Assembly (NCBI RefSeq): GCF_900166585.1
Contig: NZ_FVZC01000009.1
Span: 1,375,444 to 1,439,443 of the forward strand
DNA: 64,000 nt
From: Mesobacillus jeotgali
GTDB lineage: Bacteria > Bacillota > Bacilli > Bacillales > Cytobacillaceae
Reading direction: 5' to 3'
A program made the position numbers and the translations under genes. Under the pieces are notes generated by a model, which saw nothing but the letters and a program-made list of their open reading frames with translations, had not been told where the DNA came from and did not search any database. Shown piece after piece: positions 43,620-52,445 of this stretch. Every line of letters starts with the position of its first letter. The stretch's first letter is position 1.

Positions 43620-44348
43620 TTAAACCCCTCTTTTATTTCCCCAAATATACACATGAAGCTGCGGCAGTACCCTGACATTCTTCATCTCCATGTCTCCCAT
43701 CACCTTGTTGATTAACCATTCATATTTTCCGACTAATGAACTCGTTAGCTTATCACCATCTTGAGTACCGATATCGCCGTTCCCTACCTGTAAGAAGAAA
43801 GGCAATTCGGGATATCGCTTATGAATGATTTTGGCGTATTCATAATCATGGTCATCAAAAACAACAATTTTCAGGCTTGCATTTTGATTGGAACTCTTTT
43901 CAGTCAATCGATCCACAATATCGTCGAGGACATCAAAATCTGTTATCATTCCAGAACTAGGCGGTTTGGGCGACAGGGTGAGTACGTTAATGTCCAAAAA
44001 CCAATCCTGCCACTTGCTTCCCTGCGTTTCCAGGCATATGTTTATTTTGTTTTCCATTAACAACTCAACAAAACAGGATAGGTTTTTCAGTAAAGCAGGG
44101 TTTCCTCCTGAGATCGTTACATACGAAAAACCCACTCCACCCAACGCTAATAGTTCATTCCAAATTTCTTCTGCATCCATTTGCCTGATTAAGTCTTTTC
44201 CAGAACCATCCCAAGTAAATGCCGAATCACACCATGCGCAGGAATAGTCACAACCAGCAGTTCTCACAAACATCGTTTTCTGGCCAACAACCATTCCCTC
44301 TCCCTGGATCGTCGGCCCAAAAATTTCCATAACAGGAATCTTACTCAC
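43620..44348 (-). CDS. queE: 7-carboxy-7-deazaguanine synthase (radical SAM)
   Basis: Start placed at GTG 44348 ([18 protein letters not shown]), 242 aa, matching B. subtilis QueE in length; the frame is open upstream inside queD. The 4Fe-4S motif is CDYSCAWC (CxxxCxxC), followed by SGGNPALL. It rearranges 6-carboxytetrahydropterin to CDG. The end, VRVLPQLHVYIWGNKRGV, is that of Bacillus QueE. Overlaps queD by 8 bases. Confidence 0.93.
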   Translation of the reverse strand: MSKIPVMEIFGPTIQGEGMVVGQKTMFVRTAGCDYSCAWCDSAFTWDGSGKDLIRQMDAEEIWNELLALGGVGFSYVTISGGNPALLKNLSCFVELLMENKINICLETQGSKWQDWFLDINVLTLSPKPPSSGMITDFDVLDDIVDRLTEKSSNQNASLKIVVFDDHDYEYAKIIHKRYPELPFFLQVGNGDIGTQDGDKLTSSLVGKYEWLINKVMGDMEMKNVRVLPQLHVYIWGNKRGV

Positions 44349-44820
44349 TCTCGATCCACTCCCGTCTTGCTTCGGCATAGCTTGTAGGAGTTTCATAGAG
44401 TCGGACGAATTCAACTCTTGCTCCGTCATATAAATGCTTTCTGTTTGCCAGAGCTTCAGCTATTTGTTCATAAATCCAAACCACCATGTTTTCAGCTGTT
44501 GTATTCATTGGCGGCAAGGTTTCATTCAAATATCTGTGATCGAGATACTTCTCGATTTCTGATTTCCAAATATCCTTGATGTCACCAAAATCAATCATCA
44601 GTCCGCGCCCATCAACAAAACCGCTCAGTCCAAAGATGACCCTATACGTATGTCCATGAAGGTTTTTGCATTTGCCTTCATATGCATGCAGGTGATGTGC
44701 CGCATCAAACGTGAATTCCTTGCTGACAAGGATACGTTTTGAGTGATATTTCAATTGTTCTCTCTTGATATCTTCATCTATTTTTTGAAGTTGGTCGACT
44801 ATACGGAAATCGTACATCAT
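44341..44820 (-). CDS. queD: 6-carboxy-5,6,7,8-tetrahydropterin synthase
   Basis: 159 aa. Zinc histidines are in [10 protein letters not shown] and NLHGHTY, the catalytic Cys is in GKCKNLHG and Glu in YETPTS. It converts 7,8-dihydroneopterin triphosphate to CPH4 for QueE. It overlaps queC by 4 bases (ATGA) and queE by 8, so the three are translated together. Confidence 0.93.
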   Translation of the reverse strand: MMYDFRIVDQLQKIDEDIKREQLKYHSKRILVSKEFTFDAAHHLHAYEGKCKNLHGHTYRVIFGLSGFVDGRGLMIDFGDIKDIWKSEIEKYLDHRYLNETLPPMNTTAENMVVWIYEQIAEALANRKHLYDGARVEFVRLYETPTSYAEARREWIESE

Positions 44821-45473
44821 GCCTCAGCACCTTCAAGGAACTCATCCATTCCTTTTTTCCGAAGCTTGCATGCAGGGCATTCACCGCATCCATCAGCTCT
44901 AATCCCGTTATAGCACGTCAAAGTCCTTGACCGTACAAAATCAAATGCACCGAGATCATCAGCCAGCTTCCATGTTTCCGTTTTCGTCAGCCACATTAAC
45001 GGCGTATGGATCACAAAATTTTCATCCATGGAGAGATTGAGGCTTACATTCAATGACTTTATGAATATATCACGGCAATCCGGATAGCCGCTGAAGTCGG
45101 TTTCACATACACCGGTAACCAAGTGCTTAGCGTTCACCTGACTGGCCAGCACACCAGCAAAGGATAGAAACAATAGATTTCTCCCAGGTACAAAGGTGGA
45201 AGGCAGTTCCCCTTCTTCTCCGTCTTTCACTTCAATATCATTTCGGGTAAGTGCATTAGGAGCCAGTTGACTAAGCAGGCTCATATCGAGAATATGATGC
45301 TTGACACCAAGCTCGCTTGTGATTTCCTTTGCACATTCAATTTCAGTCCTGTGCCGCTGATTATAATCGAAAGTAACAGCTTCAACGTCACTGAACTCCC
45401 TCAGTGCCCAAAACAGGCAGGTAGTGCTATCCTGTCCGCCACTGAAAACGACAACAGCTTTTTGATTTCTCAT
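44817..45473 (-). CDS. queC: 7-cyano-7-deazaguanine synthase
   Basis: 218 aa. The PP-loop ATPase motif is FSGGQDSTT at residues 9-17; zinc-binding cysteines lie in TCYNG and [10 protein letters not shown] near the C-terminus. It turns CDG and ammonia into preQ0. First gene of the operon, behind a preQ1-I riboswitch that would shut it off when preQ1 is plentiful. Confidence 0.95.
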   Translation of the reverse strand: MRNQKAVVVFSGGQDSTTCLFWALREFSDVEAVTFDYNQRHRTEIECAKEITSELGVKHHILDMSLLSQLAPNALTRNDIEVKDGEEGELPSTFVPGRNLLFLSFAGVLASQVNAKHLVTGVCETDFSGYPDCRDIFIKSLNVSLNLSMDENFVIHTPLMWLTKTETWKLADDLGAFDFVRSRTLTCYNGIRADGCGECPACKLRKKGMDEFLEGAEA

Positions 45474-45493
45474 GAATAAATTCTCCTTTACAA

Positions 45494-45565
45494 CAAAAAA
45501 ACAGTACCACTAAGACAGCAGTACTGTTTTCCCTTAGTTTTTTTGAGAGGGTAGCTAGAACCTCT
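45494..45565 (-). promoter_or_regulatory. preQ1-I riboswitch with attenuator terminator
   Basis: The aptamer at 45565-45531 (minus strand) has AGAGGTTCTAGCTACCCTCT, an A-rich strand and the terminal ACTAAGGG, the consensus of the class I preQ1 aptamer. A terminator follows at 45530-45494: AAACAGTAC/GTACTGTTT with a T tract. Ligand binding would favour the terminator and stop queCDE transcription. Confidence 0.95.
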
Positions 45566-45644
45566 TCCGTATAAACGGAATATGTAATTTTGACTTATTT
45601 ATTTTATCATACATTTTATAAAAGGAAAGCTATATTTCTTTCCA

Positions 45645-46013
45645 TCACTTTTTTAATTTTACGAGGTGCTCCTGCCTGAAGCGGAGTGCTGACCACTTTT
45701 CATCTATAGATACATTACTGACCGCTCTATAGTCTGATTCCTCCCTCACCAGTGTAAAAAGTGAGTCTCGGTTGATATCAGTCTGCACCTTGGAACTTTT
45801 CTTAGGAAAGGCAATCCAGAAGACTGCATCTTCCTTCAAATGATCCAGAGCATTCGGCAGCCATTCTCTCACTTCTTGACTATTGTTAACGAATAAAAGT
45901 AAAAAATCGTTCATGCCATCGAGTTGGTCAATAGCGAATTGGAATTTATCCGGTGCATTCATTATCGCAGCATTTCCTGGTTTGTAGCGAAGCTTTTTAA
46001 GAATTTCATCCAA
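45645..46013 (-). CDS. Hypothetical protein, DUF3052-like
   Basis: 122 aa, soluble. The opening LRYKPGNAAIMNAPDKF and the stretch DAVFWIAFPKKSSKVQTDINRD, with a late VSIDEKWSALRFR, follow the pattern of small methyltransferase-associated DUF3052-type proteins as I recall them. No catalytic motif is evident. The gene stands alone upstream of nothing obvious. Family placement is tentative. Confidence 0.6.
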   Translation of the reverse strand: MDEILKKLRYKPGNAAIMNAPDKFQFAIDQLDGMNDFLLLFVNNSQEVREWLPNALDHLKEDAVFWIAFPKKSSKVQTDINRDSLFTLVREESDYRAVSNVSIDEKWSALRFRQEHLVKLKK

Positions 46014-46370
46014 ATGGCAACACCCTTTCTTTATTCACGCGAAAAAAATAATTTGTTTTTAAAAGGCTGTTTTCGTAAAGATTGTTGTTAACGTGATAAA
46101 AGCCATTTTGCAGGTCGGTACTAAGTTGGCAAGCTCTTTTCTCTTATTAAGCGTTAATTTGTGAAGAAACTTAGGTATTCCATCCTATTTTGTCATCAAT
46201 AGCAACAAAGTTTGAGAAAATAGCCTTTTTAAAATGTCAAAACACCATGTTCTTCAGTATATTATAATCTCTTTCAGGTGAATCAAGGACATAATTTTTA
46301 AAAATATAAGCGTGAGATCAAACACTTCTCTTTTGTTGCATGAATAAAGTGAATGTGGAGGTGATGAATC
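46014..46370. other. Divergent intergenic region, no gene seen
   Basis: A/T-rich gap between two divergent genes. No small gene, hairpin with a T run or riboswitch was recognised; a ribosome binding site for the plus-strand gene is at its right end. Confidence 0.4.
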
Positions 46371-46784
46371 TTGCCGGAATGGATCGTGATTTTTTACCCA
46401 ATCAATTTTTTATCTGCTTATGTTTTATATATCTATCTGTACCAGCGAAGGAAGCATATCGGCCTTCACCTGGGAATGAAAATAACCATGATGGCCGGTG
46501 GCGGATTGGCACTGGGTACGGGGATTATTTTTATTAACTTATATCCTTCTTACTTTATTGAAGCCACTTTGTTCTCGGTCATCATCGGAGTAATATCAGG
46601 TATCCTGTTTGGCAATCTCTTTGACTATAAATCTTTATTGAATGGGTATATAACTGGTCTGATAATGGGGATCCTGGCACCTATTGCAGGAGCTTGGGCA
46701 TCAGGAGTCCTAGAGTTACTCATGATAGAGCTGTTCATCATCGGCTGTTTTTGTATTGCGGCCTTCCTTACCTACAAAGCTTAA
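46371..46784 (+). CDS. Hypothetical four-helix membrane protein, 137 aa
   Basis: TTG start 9 bases after GGAGGTG. Four hydrophobic helices with small glycine-rich turns (GGGLALGTG, GVISGILFGN, GYITGLIMGIL). No family recognised. It shares the general look of small Bacillus integral membrane proteins. Not in an operon. Confidence 0.65.
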   Translation: MPEWIVIFYPINFLSAYVLYIYLYQRRKHIGLHLGMKITMMAGGGLALGTGIIFINLYPSYFIEATLFSVIIGVISGILFGNLFDYKSLLNGYITGLIMGILAPIAGAWASGVLELLMIELFIIGCFCIAAFLTYKA

Positions 46785-46976
46785 TTGATAATCTGGATGC
46801 GGTATAAAGTATAGATGCTATTTAGTTTTTTTCTAAACACAAAGAACTTGAATACCGTTATTTACCTTAAGGAACCTTCTTACAAAAAGGAATATAAAAT
46901 CACCATTAACATATTCTAATTGGTTCAAAAAGTCGTAACCACAAAAATGAAAAGCAGCCTAGACTGGCTGCTATTA

Positions 46977-47609
46977 TTATTTAATAGAAAAGCCATCAAA
47001 CAATCTGCCTCCAGATTCCTCTAGAATTCGTTCGGCCAATTGTACAACCAGTTCTTTATCACCGGTTCTGTAAAAAATTTCGAATGAGCTTGTAAATTGT
47101 TCTGTAAAAACAGGATCAAATCTCCTTAATTCCCTGACTGCCCACTTTGACTTGCCGATCCACCTTTTGTTAACCCTAAGCACAAATTCATGAAGTTGGC
47201 CGGCCAATTCGTTCGCGATAAAGATTTCCTCAGCCTTGTTATTCGATCCAATCAAATCATCGAGGGTGTCTGTAATAAAATATCTTTTGATTTCTATCTC
47301 TTCTTTTGTCCATTCATCAGGCCCTTTTTGGAGGATACTTTTTGCTTCATCAATTATACCGGCCAGGAACTCTCCATCCCTAATAATCTGGCCTTCTGCC
47401 ACCATTCTCGGCAAACTGGGCCTCGCCCTTCTGACATCATTTTGAAAGAATTCTCTACAGGTATGTATATTGTGGACAAATACCTCGATCGGCCATCCGT
47501 AATCGATCAATGATTCCCTGTATGCAGTGGGGATTTCCTTTATAAAAACAATAATATCCAAATCGGAAGTAACTGTTGCTTCCCCCCGGGTTACACTCCC
47601 CGCCAGCAT
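46977..47609 (-). CDS. Nucleotidyltransferase-fold protein, 5' end apparently frameshifted
   Basis: 210 aa of intact frame. The Pol-beta-type core is GSVTRGE, then the DxD of SDLDIIVF, with a helical C-terminal domain. The first ATG lies right at the beginning of the core strand, so the usual N-terminal helix is missing. That helix is found upstream (IEAAKKFIDDRFPDC) in frame but without a normal start. A good start with GGGGGA at 47691 (MKLKREISP) is in another frame, so one extra base near 47661 appears to break the gene. It resembles minor nucleotidyltransferases of the aminoglycoside/HEPN type. Confidence 0.7.
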   Translation of the reverse strand: MLAGSVTRGEATVTSDLDIIVFIKEIPTAYRESLIDYGWPIEVFVHNIHTCREFFQNDVRRARPSLPRMVAEGQIIRDGEFLAGIIDEAKSILQKGPDEWTKEEIEIKRYFITDTLDDLIGSNNKAEEIFIANELAGQLHEFVLRVNKRWIGKSKWAVRELRRFDPVFTEQFTSSFEIFYRTGDKELVVQLAERILEESGGRLFDGFSIK

Positions 47610-47830
47610 TGCTCCATCACAATCAGGAAATCGGTCATCTATAAACTTCTTTGCGGCCTCAATTCGGTGAAATCTCCCTTTTTAACTTCATAATAATCCC
47701 CCAGAAAATAATATATAACGGTATTATTATATAAAATCAAAAGTTTGTCGACGGGATGATGAATGTTTTAACAAGTAATCCGGGTGGTATCCTACAAAAT
47801 AAAAGCAGTTTAATCAGGAGGACTTCAATT

Positions 47831-48340
47831 ATGGCCGTTTCTTTAAAAAAATGGGTTATTCCTGCTGGAATGGCAGTTATGTTGATCTCTGGATGCAATA
47901 GTGATGAGGCTAAACATGGAGCCAAACAGCTAGAGGAAGAAACAAAAAATGCAACAGAGGCAACCGAGGAAAAATCTAAAGAAGTTGTAGATAAAGTCAA
48001 GAAAGAGACTCCAGGAATCATCCAGAACATGAAGGATTCCTACAAAGAAAGTGAACAGCAAGTAAAAGAGAACACACTGCAAAATGGGGATAGTGCCACT
48101 ATCCAAAAAGATGCCTATCTTGCACTTTCCCAAGAAGCGTACGATGAACTCTATGAATTAATTGAATTGAATGATATAGAAGGAGTGGACAAGATTGTAA
48201 AAAATCAAGATGTAAAGGAAATCAAACAGGGCAGCGAAGCCGAAATCCTGGAAAGAGACATCAGACGTACCAAAGTGAAAATGAAGGATTCCGGTGAAGA
48301 AGGATACCTTCCGACGAACTTGCTTGAACCTGTTAAGTAA
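47831..48340 (+). CDS. Hypothetical lipoprotein, 169 aa
   Basis: AGGAGG upstream of ATG at 47831. Lipoprotein signal peptide with lipobox LISGC (Cys about 22). Then a charged helical stretch (KQLEEETKNATEATEEKSK) and a small domain ending in EEGYLPTNLLEPV, reminiscent of SH3-like domains. Outer-face membrane anchoring expected; function unknown. Confidence 0.78.
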   Translation: MAVSLKKWVIPAGMAVMLISGCNSDEAKHGAKQLEEETKNATEATEEKSKEVVDKVKKETPGIIQNMKDSYKESEQQVKENTLQNGDSATIQKDAYLALSQEAYDELYELIELNDIEGVDKIVKNQDVKEIKQGSEAEILERDIRRTKVKMKDSGEEGYLPTNLLEPVK

Positions 48341-48343
48341 CTC

Positions 48344-48381
48344 ACTGAAGACCCTGAGGGATTTCAGGGTCTTCAGTTTTT
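48344..48381. terminator. Terminator of the lipoprotein gene
   Basis: ACTGAAGACCCTGA/TCAGGGTCTTCAGT stem with a 6-base loop and TTTTTG; shared with the converging thioesterase gene. Confidence 0.88.
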
Positions 48382-48387
48382 GTCATT

Positions 48388-48870
48388 CTATTTTTCTAAA
48401 AAAGTATCTGGCATGACAACAGCTATTACTTCTCCCCTTGCACATAAGGCCTCACCTGAAAATACTTCTGTTTCTACACGATACTTTTTAGGATGGATCT
48501 CATGAACAATTCCAATCGCTTTCAATTCAGTACCATGAGGAGTTGGCTTCAGGAAATCGACATGCAGCGAAGCTGTTACAAACCTTGGCGGCTCTGCCCC
48601 CTCACCTGGTTCTTTTCCATTTTTGCGATGGAGATATAAGGCAGCTGAACCTGTGCCGTGGCAATCAACAAGAGAACCAATGACCCCCCCGTACACGAAA
48701 CCCGGCAATGCCATATGCTCCTTTTCAGGTTTATAAATAGTGATTGTTTTCTCTCCGTCCCATCCTGTGCGAAAGTGATGACCATGTTCATTCATCCTTC
48801 CGCAACCATAACACCAGGCAAAGTCCTCTGGATACTCATCCTGGATTGCGTTCAACACTTTCTCTTCCAA
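48388..48870 (-). CDS. PaaI-type hotdog thioesterase
   Basis: 160 aa, TTG start 8 bases after AGGAGG. Hotdog fold: CYGCGRMNEHGHHF opening, YGGVIGSLVDCHGTGS central helix with the catalytic acidic residue in place, then HVDFLKPTP. Belongs to the 4HBT/PaaI-like acyl-CoA thioesterases. Likely hydrolyses an acyl- or aryl-CoA; substrate unknown. Confidence 0.82.
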   Translation of the reverse strand: MEEKVLNAIQDEYPEDFAWCYGCGRMNEHGHHFRTGWDGEKTITIYKPEKEHMALPGFVYGGVIGSLVDCHGTGSAALYLHRKNGKEPGEGAEPPRFVTASLHVDFLKPTPHGTELKAIGIVHEIHPKKYRVETEVFSGEALCARGEVIAVVMPDTFLEK

Positions 48871-48975
48871 TACGGTTCCTCCTAATCATTCCATAGTCAG
48901 TAATACTTTCTCTATTAATTATGAAATTCCTTTAAGATTTCAGGAATATATACTAAGTCATCCTATAGAAAAAAT

Positions 48976-49581
48976 TTAATTTAAGTTTTTCATTCTATAC
49001 ACTAAAAATCTTTCATTTGGATTAGGCTCTGGCAATTTCAATTCGTATTCCAGCTCAAATGGTGTTTGCGTCTCCAAATAAAAGATATAGTCTTCCGAGG
49101 GAAAATAAAGAATCAAATCAATTTCCCTTGGGTCTTTTTCAAATGAAGTCATGATATTATTGACAACTTTCATCATGATTTGTACCGTAAATGGATTGAA
49201 GAAATAGAATTTATTTTCAAGATGTGAGATTTCATAATCCTCTGCCAAAGTACAATAAAAGTGAATAGATTCTGTTCTGTTCCGATGGTTTTTTAAATAA
49301 CATTGTTTATTTTGAAGCGCTTCAAAATAGAAAGTTTCATTCATCTCAATACCAGTGACATTTATATTGAAATGATAATTAAGATAAAAATTTAAACGCC
49401 CTTTTCCAGATCCGAAATCTACAATTTGGTCATGGCGGTTTAACTTATACTCACGGAAAAACAACTCTAGTGCACTATATGGAGTAGGTTCGTACCGATG
49501 ATAATGCAAAGATGGCATAAACCCTTTCTGTGTGCCGGCAGTTTTTATATTCAGCATTTTATCAAACTGTTGTTCATTCAT
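48976..49581 (-). CDS. Class I SAM-dependent methyltransferase
   Basis: Start at MNEQQFDKML with GGAGTC upstream (longer frame possible to 49602). 201 aa. SAM-binding motif I VDFGSGKGRL, motif II acidic IEMNE, and FNPF where the catalytic motif normally lies. Substrate unknown; a similar sequence pattern occurs in Bacillus small-molecule or rRNA-type methylases. Neighbour MazG-like gene is upstream in the same direction. Confidence 0.82.
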   Translation of the reverse strand: MNEQQFDKMLNIKTAGTQKGFMPSLHYHRYEPTPYSALELFFREYKLNRHDQIVDFGSGKGRLNFYLNYHFNINVTGIEMNETFYFEALQNKQCYLKNHRNRTESIHFYCTLAEDYEISHLENKFYFFNPFTVQIMMKVVNNIMTSFEKDPREIDLILYFPSEDYIFYLETQTPFELEYELKLPEPNPNERFLVYRMKNLN

Positions 49582-49624
49582 TAAATTGACTCCACTCCTC
49601 AAGAATCTTCTATTAACTAATTAT

Positions 49625-49993
49625 TCAAAGATCCTTGTTTTTACGCACCCGAACTTCCTCCATTTTTGCATAAAAACTATCTTCCAGGTCTATATCAAAA
49701 TAATTATAAAACTTTAGTAAATAGGCTAGACAATCGGAGAGTTCCTTGCCAATATCCTGTTTGATGCTTTCCCTTGCCATCGAAAAAGCCGCCTCCTCAT
49801 TGAGCCCTTCCTGAACAAGCCCTTGTGTAAGGTTAAAAGCCTTTATAAGTTCTTCGGCTACTTCTGCTACTTCTGTGGTTAATAGTAAGTAGTTGTTCAA
49901 AAGGGAAGCTCTGCTCTTGCTATAATCCTCAGAACTTATTTCCCAGCCCATATCTTTTTGATATTCCTTCGCATATATTTGTAACTCTTTCAT
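49625..49993 (-). CDS. MazG-like nucleotide pyrophosphohydrolase
   Basis: 122 aa. MazG signature ExxE...ExxD is seen in TTEVAEVAEELIKAF and DIGKELSDCLAYLLK, which bind Mg2+. Most such proteins hydrolyse (d)NTPs to house-clean aberrant nucleotides. Cotranscription with the methyltransferase downstream (43-base gap) is likely. Final part KMEEVRVRKNKDL is basic. Confidence 0.82.
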   Translation of the reverse strand: MKELQIYAKEYQKDMGWEISSEDYSKSRASLLNNYLLLTTEVAEVAEELIKAFNLTQGLVQEGLNEEAAFSMARESIKQDIGKELSDCLAYLLKFYNYFDIDLEDSFYAKMEEVRVRKNKDL

Positions 49994-50114
49994 TTTTCCA
50001 CCTCTTTACGTAAAATTAACCAGATATGCATTTATATTCAGATATATACAGTTTAACTTACAGGACATAATTCAACATCCTATTAATACATAGAAAATTG
50101 GGGAAAATGGATGC

Positions 50115-50279
50115 ATAAAAAAAGCAGCCAAAAATAGAGTGGTAGTTGCAGGTAGTGGAATTGCAAGCGTATTGCCGGGGTTTTTAAAAGGAGTCATTGT
50201 AATAGAAAAAGACCCAGAAAACAAGAAGGCCTCAACTAGAAAAGGCGTCCCAAAAGGAGCACACAGGTTGTTCCCATGA
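50115..50279 (+). pseudogene. Remnant of an FAD-dependent oxidoreductase gene
   Basis: The frame reads RVVVAGSGIASVLPGFLKG, then VIVIEKDPENKKASTRKGVP, the start of a Rossmann-type flavoprotein with GxGxxS-type fold and the TRKGVPQG-like segment, but there is no start codon and it stops after 54 codons; the rest of the typically 400-aa enzyme is absent. A shortened helix in the FAD-binding region adds to the impression of decay. A terminator-like hairpin follows at 50344. Confidence 0.6.
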
Positions 50280-50343
50280 CGAAAAGGTTTACAGTCAGTT
50301 CATCAATGTATTGCATCTACCATCTCCTCCTTTCAGTCTCGCC

Positions 50344-50372
50344 AATCCTTTTTTTGTCGCAAGGATTTTTCG
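50344..50372 (+). terminator. Hairpin with T run, perhaps the old terminator of the decayed gene
   Basis: AATCCTT/AAGGATT stem with an 11-base loop and TTTT. Short and A/T-rich, so weak. Confidence 0.4.
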
Positions 50373-50601
50373 TCGTTTAAAACAAAACCTTGACAATAAG
50401 CGTACGAGATTTTGTTTAATTTTACCGCCATATTCTAATCAAACACTAAATACAATTAAAGTGAACAGCAAATATTGAATAATTTCCCAAGATTAATATG
50501 TCCCATTATGTCACAATATGTGTTAGGGTTTAGATTAAGGAAGAAAAATATGGGTTATTCGACTTTTCTTAGTCACCCCCTTTACGGAAGGAGTGCTAGA
50601 A

Positions 50602-50934
50602 ATGGAGAAAATAAGTGTTTTCCTTGATGATTATCGTAAAGCACCGGAGGGCTATGTCTTGGCGGAAACGATTGATGAATGCATATACCTTCTCAGAAAT
50701 TATGATATCGACCATCTTTCACTTGACCATGACCTTACAAGCAAAATAAGAAATGGCACTATGCTCGTAGAAATAATGATTCAAAAACAGCTGTATGCAA
50801 ACCGGATTACAATCCATTCCGCTAACTCGTATTGTGGAAAGGCCATGTATAAAAGTTTGAAGCAAGCCCAACTAGACTGCCTTATGCCCCATACAATAAA
50901 TATTTATTTACGCCCCATGCCCCTGCATTATTAA
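50602..50934 (+). CDS. Cyclic-phosphate-processing receiver-like (cREC) protein
   Basis: 110 aa from ATG at 50602, 8 bases after AAGGAG. The receiver-like fold shows VFLDDYRKAP, then LSLDHDLTSKI and a distal RITIHSANS, with the acidic metal pocket of the cREC family (found with RtcB/RNA-repair and nucleotide-processing systems). Here it is an orphan with no ligase or RNA gene beside it. Function not known. Confidence 0.7.
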   Translation: MEKISVFLDDYRKAPEGYVLAETIDECIYLLRNYDIDHLSLDHDLTSKIRNGTMLVEIMIQKQLYANRITIHSANSYCGKAMYKSLKQAQLDCLMPHTINIYLRPMPLHY

Positions 50935-51207
50935 TGAAGCATCCTATGACCCTTACAATTTCCTTTTTCTTTCTCATATTGAAAATTCCTTCTGTTTATA
51001 CTTGTAGGAATGTTTTAGACTCAAAAAGCAAACAGAGAGTTTCTCTTTACAGATGATAAATAATTATCTATAAAAACTTACTGTAAGGAGAAGTGCCTTC
51101 TCTTTGTTATAAGAAACCATACGAATATCTGTTAATCATGCTGATTTTAAACAGTCTTTCAGTTTTAGTTTATGAAGCTGCTGCATTATAGATCCTTTCC
51201 CAGCTGG

Positions 51208-51576
51208 TTAAACCGTATCGAAGGAAAGAATATACGCACTTACCGTCATTGCTATAATAATGAGAACAGCTGCCAGCCAAAAATCGATATCAAATAATAA
51301 TATGGTCCCAGATATTGATAACCACATAAGAGAGATGCTCAAAATTTTATTTTTCGATGTGATTCCGTTTTTCTCTCGGAAATCTTTTATATATCCTCCT
51401 AACCATTTATTCCTGATTAATTTCAGGTAAAGTTTCTCGGAAGCTTTGACATAACAGGCCGCACCCAGCAGAATCAAAGGGGTGGTTGGCAATAGAGGAA
51501 CCAAGATTCCGATGACTCCCAGGATAATTGAAAGTGTCCCAATAAAGATTAAGGTGGCTTTTACTGCGATGCTCAT
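51208..51576 (-). CDS. YbaN-family (DUF454) membrane protein
   Basis: 122 aa with three to four hydrophobic helices and the DUF454 signature GVIGILVPLLPTTPLILLGA, then ASEKLYLKLIRNKWLG. The role of YbaN-type proteins is unknown. GGGGG is near the ATG. It follows the 131-aa gene by 23 bases, so they may be cotranscribed. Confidence 0.85.
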   Translation of the reverse strand: MSIAVKATLIFIGTLSIILGVIGILVPLLPTTPLILLGAACYVKASEKLYLKLIRNKWLGGYIKDFREKNGITSKNKILSISLMWLSISGTILLFDIDFWLAAVLIIIAMTVSAYILSFDTV

Positions 51577-51599
51577 CGTTCATCCCCCCAGTTGTTATA

Positions 51600-51995
51600 T
51601 TAATCAAACTGCCCGACAGGTATCCCTGCTTCTATGTAACTCCTAATCAGCTTCCAGCCGAAATCGTAGGAGAATGTTTGAAAAAATAGATTGTAAGTTT
51701 CCATGCTTTTTCCATCAACAATCAGTTTTGCAATAATCACTGCCATTATTTCATGATCCCGGAGCTGGATCCTCTTTATCTCTTTCAAATCCCAGGTGGC
51801 CCCGTTACCTTTAACAAAATTAAATCCATGCTCCCATCCCTGAATTGACTCTTCATACCCAAAGTCTGAAATTTTGTCTGCAGTTATTTCCCTTGCCTGG
51901 TATTCTAGTGAAATCATTGATTTTAATCCGGTTAAAGAAGAAGTTCGCCATGCTTCCAAATACTTTTCAAAAAAGTGATTAAAGGATTCTTCCAT
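51600..51995 (-). CDS. Small NTF2/SnoaL-like protein, 131 aa
   Basis: The sequence opens with a helix (FNHFFEKYLEAWRTS), then alternates strands with GHKWEL-like segments (FVKGNGATWDLKEI, HEIMAVIIAKLIV, YNLFFQTFSYDFGWKLIRS), an NTF2-like cone fold as in DUF4440/SnoaL proteins. No catalytic signature is clear. Tentative; it could be a flavoprotein-associated or stress protein. Confidence 0.6.
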   Translation of the reverse strand: MEESFNHFFEKYLEAWRTSSLTGLKSMISLEYQAREITADKISDFGYEESIQGWEHGFNFVKGNGATWDLKEIKRIQLRDHEIMAVIIAKLIVDGKSMETYNLFFQTFSYDFGWKLIRSYIEAGIPVGQFD

Positions 51996-52076
51996 TTCGC
52001 CACCTCTAATAAAACAACATTGAGAAAATTATCCTATATCCTTATATTGTTTTCAATACATTTGAAAGCAATTCAT

Positions 52077-52106
52077 AAAGAAAAGCTGCTCCAATTGGAA
52101 CAGCTT
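52077..52106 (-). terminator. Terminator of the 90-aa gene
   Basis: AAGCTG..CC/GG..CAGCTT stem with an AATT loop (one G-U pair) and TTTTCTTT on the minus strand, 3 bases after the stop. Confidence 0.75.
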
Positions 52107-52109
52107 GAA

Positions 52110-52382
52110 TTATTTAAGAGTAATAGAATGTCTAGTATAATAATGGCTGTATCGATAGAAAAATTCAACATTTGCCTCTTTGCCTTCTACAGTAAAGGTG
52201 TATATACTCCTGGTTGGCTCTACCTTTTTTTCGTATGCAATATCCTGCTCGGCAGCATATTCTTCTAAATAGGATTCCAACTCTTTTTTCTTTATTGTAT
52301 TTGGTGTTCCAGAGAGAGTCATCTTCTTCTCTGAAATAAATGTTTCTATACATGTAAGTAGTTCTCTTTTGCTTATATTCAT
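52110..52382 (-). CDS. Hypothetical protein, 90 aa
   Basis: Soluble, helical N-terminus (MNISKRELLTCIETFI) with a beta-rich C-terminal part (SIYTFTVEGKEANVEFFYRYS). No recognised domain. The only Shine-Dalgarno-like AAGGA is 18 bases from the ATG, so the start may be elsewhere. It has a terminator and is monocistronic. Confidence 0.55.
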   Translation of the reverse strand: MNISKRELLTCIETFISEKKMTLSGTPNTIKKKELESYLEEYAAEQDIAYEKKVEPTRSIYTFTVEGKEANVEFFYRYSHYYTRHSITLK

Positions 52383-52445
52383 TATGGGGTACCATCAGTC
52401 CTTTTCAATTTAATTTATATATTTCCTAATAAATTCCAATAAAAA

